This document shows, one piece after another, positions 18,702-29,003 of a stretch of DNA of 64,000 nucleotides. Each line of letters opens with the position of its first letter. Position 1 is the stretch's first letter. The translations under genes were made by a program, and so were the position numbers. The notes below the pieces were generated by a model. The model had not been told where the DNA came from, ran no database searches, and saw only the letters and a program-made list of their open reading frames with translations. The stretch is from Poriferisodalis sp022821985 (lineage in GTDB: Bacteria > Actinomycetota > Acidimicrobiia > Acidimicrobiales > Poriferisodalaceae): contig NZ_OZ244781.1 in NCBI RefSeq assembly GCF_965219595.1, forward strand, positions 62,001 through 126,000, read 5' to 3'.

Positions 18702-19784
18702 TCAGGCAAGGAATGCCTTCAGCTCTTCGAGCAGGGGGATCGGGCCGGGGTCGCGCAGGGCCGCTGCTGCGACACGAAGGCTCAGCACGTCGACCTGGTA
18801 GATGAGGTCGAACAGCTGCGCCATGGCGCCGTCGCCCGCCGCGTGCAGTTCGGCATGCGGCACGGCGATGCGAGCACGGTCGAGCACACCGTGGGTGAAG
18901 TCGTAGCGACGACCGAGCTGCGGATGCTCGAAACCGTGGCGCAGCGCGATCACCGCCAGCGGCGAGCCGTCGGCTAAGCGACCGGCTTGGTCCCATCCGG
19001 CCAATTCGTTGTGGCACAGCTCGGGCATGAAGCTGGCGAAGGCAGGGATCTTGGCGTTCTCGTTGATCTGGGCCTTGGCACGACCCGCAGCCACCGCACC
19101 GAGCGCACCTCCGCCGTAGAAGACGGGAGTCATCTCGCCGTTGCCCACCGCGCTCACGATGCCCTCAAGCGAATCTGCAGCAGTGCCGGTGCCGGCCTGA
19201 CGTGAGCGCAGCTGGGCTACAGCTGCGTCGACCCAACCGGCGATGCCGGACAGCAGACCGGCTCGCTCAAGTGCGACGAGCGGAGCAACGCAGATCGCGC
19301 CCACCGCGGCCCGCGGCATCGGGATCGCCGTATCCACCTCGTAGAGCGGTGCAGCCCACTCGCCAGCCAGCTCGGCCAAGCGCCCGCCTGATGTGACGGC
19401 TACCACCGGGGCGCCCGCATCGTGGGCTGCCGTAGCGGCGGTGAGCGTCTCTTCGGTGTTGCCGCTGAATGAGACGGCGATGGCGAGTGTGGTCGGGCCG
19501 ATGAATGCCGGACACTCGTAGCCCTTGGCAACCGTGACCGGCACCGGCATCAGGGGGGCTGCAAGCGCCGAGACGATGTCACCGGCGACGCCGGAGCCGC
19601 CCATGCCCATGACCACGACGTTGGCGATGCGGCTGCCGTCGACTGCTCCCGGTGTGGCTTGAGACGAGGTGAGTGCAGCCTCCATCTGCTCGGGCAGGCC
19701 AGCAACCGCACGCGCCAAATCGAGGGAATCGGGAACAGCCTCAGCAGCGGTCGTCGCCGAGACGTCATCGTGCGGTGATGTCAT
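18702..19784 (-). CDS. Bifunctional phosphoglucose/phosphomannose isomerase-type SIS protein
   Basis: A 360-aa double-SIS-domain sugar isomerase. VVVMGMGGSGVAGDIVSAL and VSFSGNTEETLTA are the phosphosugar-binding loops, and MPELCHNELAGW carries the conserved catalytic Glu/His region of the bifunctional PGI/PMI family (fructose-6-P to glucose-6-P or mannose-6-P). I start at ATG 19784, overlapping the previous stop as ATGA; the longer frame to 19982 is just the antisense-shifted Trm112 sequence. With manB just upstream it would feed mannose-1-phosphate synthesis. Actinobacteria commonly carry this manB/Trm112-like/SIS order. Confidence 0.85.
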   Translation of the reverse strand: MTSPHDDVSATTAAEAVPDSLDLARAVAGLPEQMEAALTSSQATPGAVDGSRIANVVVMGMGGSGVAGDIVSALAAPLMPVPVTVAKGYECPAFIGPTTLAIAVSFSGNTEETLTAATAAHDAGAPVVAVTSGGRLAELAGEWAAPLYEVDTAIPMPRAAVGAICVAPLVALERAGLLSGIAGWVDAAVAQLRSRQAGTGTAADSLEGIVSAVGNGEMTPVFYGGGALGAVAAGRAKAQINENAKIPAFASFMPELCHNELAGWDQAGRLADGSPLAVIALRHGFEHPQLGRRYDFTHGVLDRARIAVPHAELHAAGDGAMAQLFDLIYQVDVLSLRVAAAALRDPGPIPLLEELKAFLA

Positions 19785-20107
19785 GGCTCGAACGTCGGGG
19801 TGAGCTCGCCGCTCGCAATGCGAGCGTCGAGCGCTGCGGCGGAGGCCGGTTCGGCATCGGTTGCCTCGTCGATCAACAGCACCGGAATGCCGCCGTCGAC
19901 GGCGTACGTCTTCCCCAGGCGCGGGTTGTACAGCAGGTCGTCGTCGGGCACGAAGTAGAGGGGACCCTTGTCCTGCGGGCACGCCAACACTTCCGCCAAG
20001 ACCGGATCAAGACCCACGCGTGCCTCCCGGGCGCGGCGCCGAGGGGCTGCGCCGGCGAGCGAGGCCGTGGCCCGAGCGGCCCGTGAGCGGATCCATGCGG
20101 CGATCAT
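19781..20107 (-). CDS. Trm112 family protein
   Basis: A small protein with the Trm112/YcaR-like core LDPVLAEVLACPQDKGPLYFVPDDDLLYNPRLGKTYAVDGGIPVLLIDEATD. Only one zinc-site cysteine is kept (ACPQDKG), so metal binding is doubtful. Such proteins activate methyltransferases in some lineages; here the role is unknown. Both ends are coupled: ATG 20107 overlaps the manB stop (ATGA), and the stop overlaps the SIS-gene ATG. Odd: the first ~30 residues (WIRSRAARATASLAG, then PRRRAREAR) are encoded by a piece of dispersed repeat R2. The family core begins only near GTG 20017, an alternative start. Confidence 0.8.
   Translation of the reverse strand: MIAAWIRSRAARATASLAGAAPRRRAREARVGLDPVLAEVLACPQDKGPLYFVPDDDLLYNPRLGKTYAVDGGIPVLLIDEATDAEPASAAALDARIASGELTPTFEP
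20060..20089 (-). repeat. Dispersed repeat R2, partial copy C inside the Trm112 reading frame
   Basis: About 30 bp matching the centre of R2 (minus strand CGCTCACGGGCCGCTCGGGCC then ACGGC), lying within the 5' part of the Trm112-like gene and translated in frame as SRAARATAS. Other R2 copies lie between genes. Confidence 0.55.
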
Positions 20108-21462
20108 GCCAGCAACGCCCTGATCTCGCTCACACGCTCCGCGACGGCCTCGCTGTCAGGCGCCTCGAGATTCAGCCGCAGCAGCGGCTCGGTATTGGAC
20201 GGCCGCAGGTTGAACCACCAGTCGCCGCCGTCGACCGTGAGGCCGTCGAGATGGTCCTGGGGGAACGGCGCGAAGTGTGCACCGACCCGGGGCAGCACCA
20301 GCTCGACATCGGCGACACGGGTGTTGATCTCGCCCGAGGATGCGTACCGGTCGAGCGGAGCCAGCAGCTCCGAGAGCGACATCTGCGCGGCGCTCAACTG
20401 CTCGAGTGCGATGAGCGCCGCGATGAGGCCGGAATCGGCCCGGTAGTTGTCGGCGAAGTAGTAGTGGCCGCTGTGCTCGCCGCCGAAGACGGCCCGGGTG
20501 CGTGCCATCTCTGCCTTGATGAAGCTGTGACCCACCCGGGTGCGTACGGGCTGGCCGCCCGCTTCGACGATCGCCTCGGGCACAGCGCGTGAGCAGATCA
20601 AATTGTGCAGGATCGGACCCGGCCCGTTGCGGCGCAGCATGGCTTGGGCCACCAGCGCAGTGAGCAACGACCCGCTGACTGCGCTGCCTCGCTCGTCCAC
20701 GAGAAACACCCGGTCGGCATCACCGTCGAATGCCAGGCCCACATCAGCCCCGGTGCTGCGCACGCGCTCGCTCAGATCGACCAGGTTCTCCGGCTGGATC
20801 GGATCGGCCGGATGATTGGGAAAGGTGCCGTCGAGCTCGCCGTACATCAGCTCGCACTCGAATGGCAGCGGGTCAAAGACCGCCGGCACCACGAGGCCCC
20901 CCATGCCGTTCGCAGTATCCGCCACGACGCGCAGGGAACTGAGCCCCGAGACATCGACGAACGAGCGCACGTGGGCGGCGAACGTGTCGAGCAGATCGCG
21001 GCGCCTGCGCCGGCCGCCGCCAGGCGGCGACGAAGCACCCCGTGCCGCCCGCTCAGCGATCTCATCGAGCCCGCTGCCCGCACCCACTGGCGCAGCACCC
21101 GGCCCGCACAGCTTGATGCCGTTGTAGGACGCCGGATTGTGCGACGCCGTCAGCATCGCGCCCGGCAGGCCCAGGTGGCCTGAGGCGAAGTAGAGCAGAT
21201 CCGTGGACGCCAGCCCGATGTCGATGACGTCCACGCCGGCGGCTTGAGCGCCATCAGCAAATGCCTCAGCCAGCGAAACACCGCTTGGGCGCATGTCGCG
21301 CGCCATGACGATCTGCGGCGCTGTGGACCACGCCGCAAAGGCGTAACCGATGCCGCGCGCCACTGTCGGGTCGAGCTCCTCAGGGCAAATACCACGTATG
21401 TCATATGCCTTGACAATGCCTGCCAAAATGCCAGCAGATACAGGGTCGATGCGGGCCGCCAT
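20104..21462 (-). CDS. manB: Phosphomannomutase/phosphoglucomutase
   Basis: A 452-aa alpha-D-phosphohexomutase interconverting mannose-6-P and mannose-1-P (or the glucose pair). The active-site serine is in AMLTASHNPASYNG, the magnesium loop is LAFDGDADRVFLVD, the sugar-binding loop is GGEHSGHYYF, and the phosphate-binding loop is LRPSNTEPLLRL near the C-terminus. MAARIDPVSAGILAGIVKAYDIRG is the usual start. First gene of the leftward manB/Trm112-like/SIS-isomerase unit; its stop overlaps the next start. It is divergent from the lysine aminomutase family gene across 136 bp. Confidence 0.93.
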   Translation of the reverse strand: MAARIDPVSAGILAGIVKAYDIRGICPEELDPTVARGIGYAFAAWSTAPQIVMARDMRPSGVSLAEAFADGAQAAGVDVIDIGLASTDLLYFASGHLGLPGAMLTASHNPASYNGIKLCGPGAAPVGAGSGLDEIAERAARGASSPPGGGRRRRRDLLDTFAAHVRSFVDVSGLSSLRVVADTANGMGGLVVPAVFDPLPFECELMYGELDGTFPNHPADPIQPENLVDLSERVRSTGADVGLAFDGDADRVFLVDERGSAVSGSLLTALVAQAMLRRNGPGPILHNLICSRAVPEAIVEAGGQPVRTRVGHSFIKAEMARTRAVFGGEHSGHYYFADNYRADSGLIAALIALEQLSAAQMSLSELLAPLDRYASSGEINTRVADVELVLPRVGAHFAPFPQDHLDGLTVDGGDWWFNLRPSNTEPLLRLNLEAPDSEAVAERVSEIRALLA

Positions 21463-21598
21463 ACGCCTTCAAAGCCTAAAAGACCGCGCAGCAGTGCGCG
21501 GCCATCGCGCACAACCCCCTTGCAATCTGTACCCACTTTTCCCTAGGGTGGGAGCAGAGAGTGGGATGCGACCCTGCCTGAAGCATGCGAGAGAGGCG

Positions 21599-23173
21599 AT
21601 GACGAAGAGCAAATACCAGCCAACAGAACGGGAACAATTGGTGCTTGGCGAGGTCGAGAACCCCAGGTACGACCGTCAAATTGTCAATGGTCTCGAACCT
21701 TTCATGAGTGGCTCCGCGCCTGAGGATTTCCGAACTTTCTATAGCGAGAAGGAACTCAGCGACTTAGGCAAACTACGCGGGACTGATCGTGATGTAGAAG
21801 ACAGAATGCCCGTCAAACTGACACGGCATTACTTTGAAATGGCTAAGTTGAGCCCAGCACTTCAAAAGCTGGTCAAAGCATCGCCTGATGAAACTGTGGA
21901 TCTTGAGGGCGATCCGGACCCGGCGAACCAACTCGACTACAGCCCCATCGAAGGACTGTTACACAAATATGAGATGGCGCTGCTGTATGTCATTTCAACC
22001 TGTTCCGCCCATTGCAGATTCTGCTATCGCGAGGAGTTGATCGGGCGCAAAGAGATTGAACGTTCGGATGGCTCGGTCAAGAAAAAGGGCCTTGCGCACG
22101 TCGGCGAGATTGTCGAGTACATCCAGTCACACAATGACGCCGTCGCGACGAACGGCGGTACCCATCCGGAGACCGGCAGGCCGAAACTGCGCGAGATTCT
22201 CTTGTCGGGCGGCGATCCCATGGTGCTGCCGAATTCCAAGCTGGCAGGATGGTTCACAGCATTGGCCGAAGCGGGCGCCGAAGCCATCCGCGTCGGCACC
22301 AAGGAGCTGGCGTTCTACCCCGACCGCTTCGATGACGCCTTCTTTGCAATGATCGACCGCTTCCATGAGGTGTATCCAAACGTCTCGATGCGGTTCATGG
22401 TCCACTTCAACCATCCGGACGAATTCCTGTTGAAGGATGCCGACGGGCGGTATATCGCCGATGAGAAGGGATTCCTTCAGTGGCGTCCGAACACGCGGCG
22501 CGCCGTCGACGCGCTGGTTGAACGCGGTTGGATCAGCGTCGAGAACCAGACTCCCATCATCGCTGGTGTCAACGACGACGCTGGTGCACTGCGAATCCTC
22601 CAGCGCACGCTCAAGGGCGTCGGCGTCGAGAACCACTACTTCTTCTGTGGACGGAACATCGTTGCCTACAAGGCATTCAATGTGCCCATCGAGACCGCGT
22701 GGCAGCTCCTCAACGATTCGCAGCGCGGGCTGTCGGGAGTGGAGTCACACGCCCGACTCACCATCGTGCACTACAAGGGCAAGACAGAGGTCTCTGCGGT
22801 GACCGATGAGCCGATTGCGGGCCTGCCGGGCGCCGAGAACGGCGTGGTGATCTTCAAGGTGCTGCGAAATCCGGCCCATGCGCCGGACCGAGGCAAGGTC
22901 ACGATCGTCGGGCGGAACCCCGAAGCGCTGTGGTTCGACGAGTACGAGGACCGGGTGCTGCTCGACGAAGCGGGCCTGTTCTCCCAGACGCGTCCCAGCG
23001 GCGTGACCATTCCGCGCTCGCGCTCACGGCACCATGCGTCGCCGAAGGGGCGCACACCGGGTCAGGCACGGCCTGCTCCGCTCATGGCCGTCGTTGCGAG
23101 CAACGAGCGCCGGCCGCACCCCAAGAGCCCGGTCAGCGATCCCGCACCTGCAGTTCAGGACGCTCAAGCCTGA
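21599..23173 (+). CDS. kamA: Lysine 2,3-aminomutase family radical SAM protein
   Basis: A 524-aa radical SAM, PLP-dependent aminomutase. The [4Fe-4S]/SAM cluster motif is CSAHCRFCYREE (about residues 136-147), followed by LLSGGDPMVLPNSKL. ENHYFFCGRNIVAYKAFNVP and SGVESHARLTIVHYKGKTEV are family-like later segments. KamA makes beta-lysine from L-lysine (catabolism, osmolyte or antibiotic precursor); glutamate 2,3-aminomutase is a close alternative. The start at ATG 21599 has a GAGAGAGG ribosome site. The first two thirds use many A/T-ending codons and are visibly less G+C-rich than all neighbours, suggesting acquisition by transfer. A Pro/Arg-rich tail of about 50 residues is unusual. Its 3' end overlaps the convergent gene by 10 bp. 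Confidence 0.8.
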   Translation: MTKSKYQPTEREQLVLGEVENPRYDRQIVNGLEPFMSGSAPEDFRTFYSEKELSDLGKLRGTDRDVEDRMPVKLTRHYFEMAKLSPALQKLVKASPDETVDLEGDPDPANQLDYSPIEGLLHKYEMALLYVISTCSAHCRFCYREELIGRKEIERSDGSVKKKGLAHVGEIVEYIQSHNDAVATNGGTHPETGRPKLREILLSGGDPMVLPNSKLAGWFTALAEAGAEAIRVGTKELAFYPDRFDDAFFAMIDRFHEVYPNVSMRFMVHFNHPDEFLLKDADGRYIADEKGFLQWRPNTRRAVDALVERGWISVENQTPIIAGVNDDAGALRILQRTLKGVGVENHYFFCGRNIVAYKAFNVPIETAWQLLNDSQRGLSGVESHARLTIVHYKGKTEVSAVTDEPIAGLPGAENGVVIFKVLRNPAHAPDRGKVTIVGRNPEALWFDEYEDRVLLDEAGLFSQTRPSGVTIPRSRSRHHASPKGRTPGQARPAPLMAVVASNERRPHPKSPVSDPAPAVQDAQA

Positions 23174-26100
23174 GGGACCGGGCCGGCAGGCATGTCGGCC
23201 GGGGTTACTCGAGGGGCGTCGTAGGCACCGGCAGCGGCGCGGTGACGGATGCGGCCGATGTCGGCCACCACTTTGAGCAATTGGGCCGCCAGCCGGACGG
23301 TGGTATCGGCTGAGTGATCCACGGTGACGGGCACTTCGGCGGCGGTCAGCTCGAGGTGCTCGACCAAGTAGAGCACCTCGACGTCGAAGGCGAACCCGTC
23401 AGTGACTGCGCGGCCGAAGATCTCCTCTGCAGCCTCGGCGGTGAAGCCCTTGAAGCCGCACTGCGTGTCTCGGTAGCGGCGCAGGAGCACGAGACGCGTG
23501 AAGGTGTTGAACATGCGGCTCGCGAACGCCCTGGCGGGCCGCGCCGGGCTGATCGTGCGTGCTTCGACGTGACGCCGGTTGCCCAGCGCGACATCGGCCC
23601 CGTCACGGAGCGCATCGATGAGCGAGGTGAGTTGCCCCGGCGGGTAGGCGAGATCGACATCGGTGAACAGGCGCAGACGGCCACTCGCTGCCAGCATCCC
23701 GGCGCGCACCGCCGCACCCTTGCCCCGGTTGGCCTCCAGCGACACCACCACATCCGCCCCTGCTCGCCGAGCCGCTTCTGCTGTGCCGTCGGTCGAACCG
23801 TCATCAACCACCACGATCTCGAGCGGGCCATCGAGCGCTTCGTGGCCACTCAGGGCAGCGTTGATCTCTGTGACGGCGGCGCCAACGAGGTGCGCTGCTT
23901 GGTACGCCGGCAGCACCACCGAGACTGCCGGCTCGATGCCGGTGGGAGGGTGCAGACGGGCCGGTCGGGGTGGAAGCTCAGCCTCCGGGCGGCGGCGGTC
24001 GAAGCGCACCGGGGGCCGTACGGCGACGAGCGCGAGCGCGGCCACGCCGAGCAGCGTCGCCAACCAGGCCAGATACTCCACCGCGGTGGCGCCATAGGTC
24101 AATTCGACATGCTCGTCGGTGGGGATCACCACCATCCAATTGGGTGTCACCCGGTACGGACCCTCAGCACCGCGCACCGACCAGTTTGGGAAGTACGACA
24201 CCTTCACCAGCACCGGGACACCGGGTCGATCCACAGTGAACGACAGCCGATCCCGTTCCACCTCGGGGGGGCTGACGTTAACCGGGGGCAGGGCGCGCCT
24301 CGGTGCCGCACTGAATCGCGTCAACGAAGCGGGCGGCGCTCCGTCAGGGCTGGGGGGCCCCAGCAGCGACACCCTGGACCAGTGCTCGGGCCCGTCCGCA
24401 GCAATCGGCACAGCCCACGCCGCAGGGTCGTTCCACCAGATGGCAGCCGGATCGGTCCACGCCCGTCCAGCCTGCGACACCTCCTCCGCCACGGCCGGCT
24501 CGAACCTCAGCGGTGACACCAGATCGCTGTCAGCGACAAGGAAGATCGACCACGGTCCCGCCGTGGCAATGTGCCGCAGGTCGGCCGAGCCCAGTGCGGC
24601 GGCGGTGGCCTCGGAGCTGAAGGCCGCGTAGTAGCGCACGCCCGACATCTGCAGGTGGGGAACGCCCAGATCGAAGTTCAGGGCGTTGTAGGGCAGGCCG
24701 CGCATCGGACGCGACGGCGATGCCGACAGCTCCGACTGCATGAGGAAGTGGAACGGCACCGTGGGCGACGACTCGAAGTAGAGACCCTCCATGGAGGCGA
24801 TGCAGCCATCCGTCCAGTGCGGCAGCAGCATCGGGGCCATCGGCGTGCCGTACGCGCCCACGATCTCCCGGTCGTACTCCCACAGCAGGCGCCCGCAGTC
24901 GTATTCAGGTGTCTCGCCGATATCGCTCATCGCAGTGACGAATTCGTGGTACTCGGGATACGCCGGGCGACCCTCGTAGCCGCGGAAATTCCAGCGGGCC
25001 CAGCCGGAGACGAAATTGCGGTCCTCTGCGGACACCGTGAACGGGCCCCAGCGATATGCGCCGTCGGCGTTGAGTGTCGCGCCGGGCGCGTTGCCGAGTT
25101 GCAGTGACAGCAGGCTTGCCACCACTACCAGCGCCACGACCGGAACGAGCATCCGCACCCAGTGCGATATGGGGGCGAGCTGGGCGCCTACGCCCCGGGG
25201 TCGAGCCGAGTCGTCCTGGGCCGAGTCTTCCTGGGCCGAGTCTTCCTGGGCCGAGTTTCTCTGGGTTGAACTCCTCTGGGTCAGAGCCTCAACGAGCAGC
25301 CAGAGGCCGATCGCCGCCAGCACGTACACCGCCAAGTACCAGAAGGGCAGGATACGTGCGTTCCACAGCCGATGCTGAGGCCAGTGGACAAACCCCATGG
25401 CCATCGTGAAGGCGATGACCGTCCACGTCAGGGCCGGGCGGTACCAGCGTGCGAGGCCGACGACGGCGCCGACGCCTGCGAGCACGAGCAGCCAGGTGAT
25501 GCTGTGGTGCGCCCCGTCGCCGCTGATCTCGTCGGTGAAGAACAGATGCTCCCGGACCTCCGTGAGCCGCTCCCAGCCCATGTCGTTGAGATACGCCCGC
25601 CGGGCGATGAACGGCGCCGTCCAGAACGCCGACAGCGCGCCGCCGATGATGCCGATGACCAGCGCATGCCACGATCGACGCCACTCCATCACCACGAGCG
25701 CCGCAACGGCCGCCGCAGGCACCGCCAGACGAGCCAGCGGAGACTCGGAGAGGTTCCAGACGGCGGCCCACAGCATGGTCGCTGCGATGGCTGCACCCAG
25801 CGACGGAGCCCGGCCGATGCGGCCAGGCAGCACATGGAGGCCGCGCACCGCCACCATCAGAATGCTGGCGGCGACCGCGAATGCCAGCGGAATGGGATGG
25901 CACAGGGCGACGAACGCCAGCACCAGGCTCGCGCGGGCCCGCCCGGTCCCCCGCTCAAGCGAACGCCAAAGCATTCCCAGGTAGACGAGCGTCGCCGACA
26001 GCGCGATCGAGAATGCGAACTCGCCTGCCAACGTCGAGGCTGCGTTCCCGCCGTAGATCGTGAAGTTGACGTCGAAGACGAACAGCAGCAGCGCAGCGGG

Positions 26101-26523
26101 CAGCAGCATCCGCAGCGGCTGTGCCCAGCCCGCCAGCCGACCCATAAGCCAGGCCGCGGCCGGCATCGACACGACGCCGCTGATCGCCACGAGCTTGAAG
26201 GCCACGCCGAAAGGCAGCACCAGGTCCGCCGCCACAATCATCAGATACGGCAGCACCATGTAGAAGTGCATGGCGGGCATTCCCGCGTACCACTCGGGCG
26301 ACCAGCCGCGCAGCGAGCCCGCAGGCAGCAATTCGTCGCGCAAGAACGCCGGGCCCCAGACGTGGGCACCCATGTCGCCGCCGGTCGGCGTCGACGCCGA
26401 CACGATGCCACCAGGGTCGAGCCACGCCACCACGGCCACGCAGCTCGCCACGACCACCGCAGCTTCGACCCACGCTCGCAGCACCGACCCCGTACGAGGG
26501 TGGCGCGTGGTCAGTGCGGCCAC
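23164..26523 (-). CDS. Polytopic membrane protein fused to a C-terminal GT2 glycosyltransferase (ALG5-like)
   Basis: A 1119-aa fusion. Residues ~1-460 hold about a dozen membrane segments with an extracytoplasmic DMGAHVWGPAFLRDELLPAGSLRGW loop, as in 6-pyruvoyl-tetrahydropterin-synthase-related/YfhO-type integral proteins. Residues ~470-830 are largely extracytoplasmic, and a span lies near 840. Residues ~875-1100 form a GT-A family 2 domain: VSVVLPAYQAAHLV, IVVVDDGSTDGTAEAA, LFTDVDLAYPPGQL (DxD) and RDTQCGFKGF, typical of dolichyl/polyprenyl-phosphate glucosyltransferases. GTG start with a leaderless-type -10. It probably loads a sugar on a lipid carrier and moves or uses it outside. A short repeat encodes QEDSA units near residue 425. 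Confidence 0.75.
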   Translation of the reverse strand: MAALTTRHPRTGSVLRAWVEAAVVVASCVAVVAWLDPGGIVSASTPTGGDMGAHVWGPAFLRDELLPAGSLRGWSPEWYAGMPAMHFYMVLPYLMIVAADLVLPFGVAFKLVAISGVVSMPAAAWLMGRLAGWAQPLRMLLPAALLLFVFDVNFTIYGGNAASTLAGEFAFSIALSATLVYLGMLWRSLERGTGRARASLVLAFVALCHPIPLAFAVAASILMVAVRGLHVLPGRIGRAPSLGAAIAATMLWAAVWNLSESPLARLAVPAAAVAALVVMEWRRSWHALVIGIIGGALSAFWTAPFIARRAYLNDMGWERLTEVREHLFFTDEISGDGAHHSITWLLVLAGVGAVVGLARWYRPALTWTVIAFTMAMGFVHWPQHRLWNARILPFWYLAVYVLAAIGLWLLVEALTQRSSTQRNSAQEDSAQEDSAQDDSARPRGVGAQLAPISHWVRMLVPVVALVVVASLLSLQLGNAPGATLNADGAYRWGPFTVSAEDRNFVSGWARWNFRGYEGRPAYPEYHEFVTAMSDIGETPEYDCGRLLWEYDREIVGAYGTPMAPMLLPHWTDGCIASMEGLYFESSPTVPFHFLMQSELSASPSRPMRGLPYNALNFDLGVPHLQMSGVRYYAAFSSEATAAALGSADLRHIATAGPWSIFLVADSDLVSPLRFEPAVAEEVSQAGRAWTDPAAIWWNDPAAWAVPIAADGPEHWSRVSLLGPPSPDGAPPASLTRFSAAPRRALPPVNVSPPEVERDRLSFTVDRPGVPVLVKVSYFPNWSVRGAEGPYRVTPNWMVVIPTDEHVELTYGATAVEYLAWLATLLGVAALALVAVRPPVRFDRRRPEAELPPRPARLHPPTGIEPAVSVVLPAYQAAHLVGAAVTEINAALSGHEALDGPLEIVVVDDGSTDGTAEAARRAGADVVVSLEANRGKGAAVRAGMLAASGRLRLFTDVDLAYPPGQLTSLIDALRDGADVALGNRRHVEARTISPARPARAFASRMFNTFTRLVLLRRYRDTQCGFKGFTAEAAEEIFGRAVTDGFAFDVEVLYLVEHLELTAAEVPVTVDHSADTTVRLAAQLLKVVADIGRIRHRAAAGAYDAPRVTPADMPAGPVPQA
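25210..25256 (-). repeat. 15-bp tandem repeats encoding QEDSA/QDDSA units
   Basis: GGGCCGAGTCTTCCT-type 15-bp units in tandem, giving AQEDSAQEDSAQDDSA in a cytoplasmic or extracytoplasmic loop between membrane segments of the large GT fusion. A slippage-prone spacer. Confidence 0.7.
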
Positions 26524-26529
26524 CTGCGC

Positions 26530-26535
26530 AGGCTA
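26530..26535 (-). promoter_or_regulatory. -10-like hexamer (TAGCCT), leaderless start of the GT2 fusion gene
   Basis: On the minus strand TAGCCT, 6 nt, GTG at 26523. Identical hexamer and spacing to the secA promoter. Confidence 0.5.
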
Positions 26536-26606
26536 GAGGCCGAGCGGAGAGGCGACGACACGAGCCGTTCGGCGGCGCGCGGCTACTGGTCGACGGACGG
26601 TCGCCA

Positions 26607-26612
26607 TAGCAT
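26607..26612 (+). promoter_or_regulatory. -10-like hexamer (TAGCAT), leaderless start of ftsH
   Basis: TAGCAT, 6 nt, ATG at 26619. No Shine-Dalgarno sequence. The ftsH and GT-fusion promoters are divergent within 95 bp. Confidence 0.5.
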
Positions 26613-26618
26613 GAACCC

Positions 26619-28567
<1,949 letters not shown>

Positions 28568-28571
<4 letters not shown>

Positions 28572-28996
28572 TCCTGAGAATCGGCGGGGCGCACAACCTG
28601 CGCTAGCGCCGCAGCCAGGCCCGACAGGTCGACGCTGCCGACCCAGCCATCGACTACGCGACCGTCGACGTCGGCCACCACCGTCGTCGGCACAGTGTCG
28701 ATGCCGTGCTGACGATGCAGTTCCCGCCCGTCTCCGAACGGCACTTCAGCGACGGGCAGCCCCGCGCCAGCGGGACCCCGCACCACGGCGATCGCTGATT
28801 GACAGGTGCGGCAGGTCTCTTCGGTGAAAACCACTAGCGCCGGGCCTTCCGGGATGCCCACCGCCACAAGATCGACTGCAGGGGGCAGCTCCGACCTCGG
28901 CACCGCCGTGGCCGATGCGCCGCGGCGGTGCTGGGCGAGCGACGCGATCGCGATCGCGACCACGATCAGGACTGCGGCAATGACGAGACGCTCCAT
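28568..28996 (-). CDS. Membrane-anchored thioredoxin family protein
   Basis: A 142-aa protein: an N-terminal span (LVIAAVLIVVAIAIASLA), then a thioredoxin fold with FTEETCRTCQSAIAVV (C-x-x-C intact, CRTC) and the cis-Pro segment DTVPTTVVADVDGRVV. It likely works outside the membrane on envelope disulfides. Follows the DUF5719 gene by 7 bp in the same direction and overlaps the ftsH end. Its normal cysteines contrast with the UGA-containing thioredoxin-fold lipoprotein at 1416-2588. Confidence 0.8.
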
Positions 28997-29003
28997 CAGC
29001 CGT

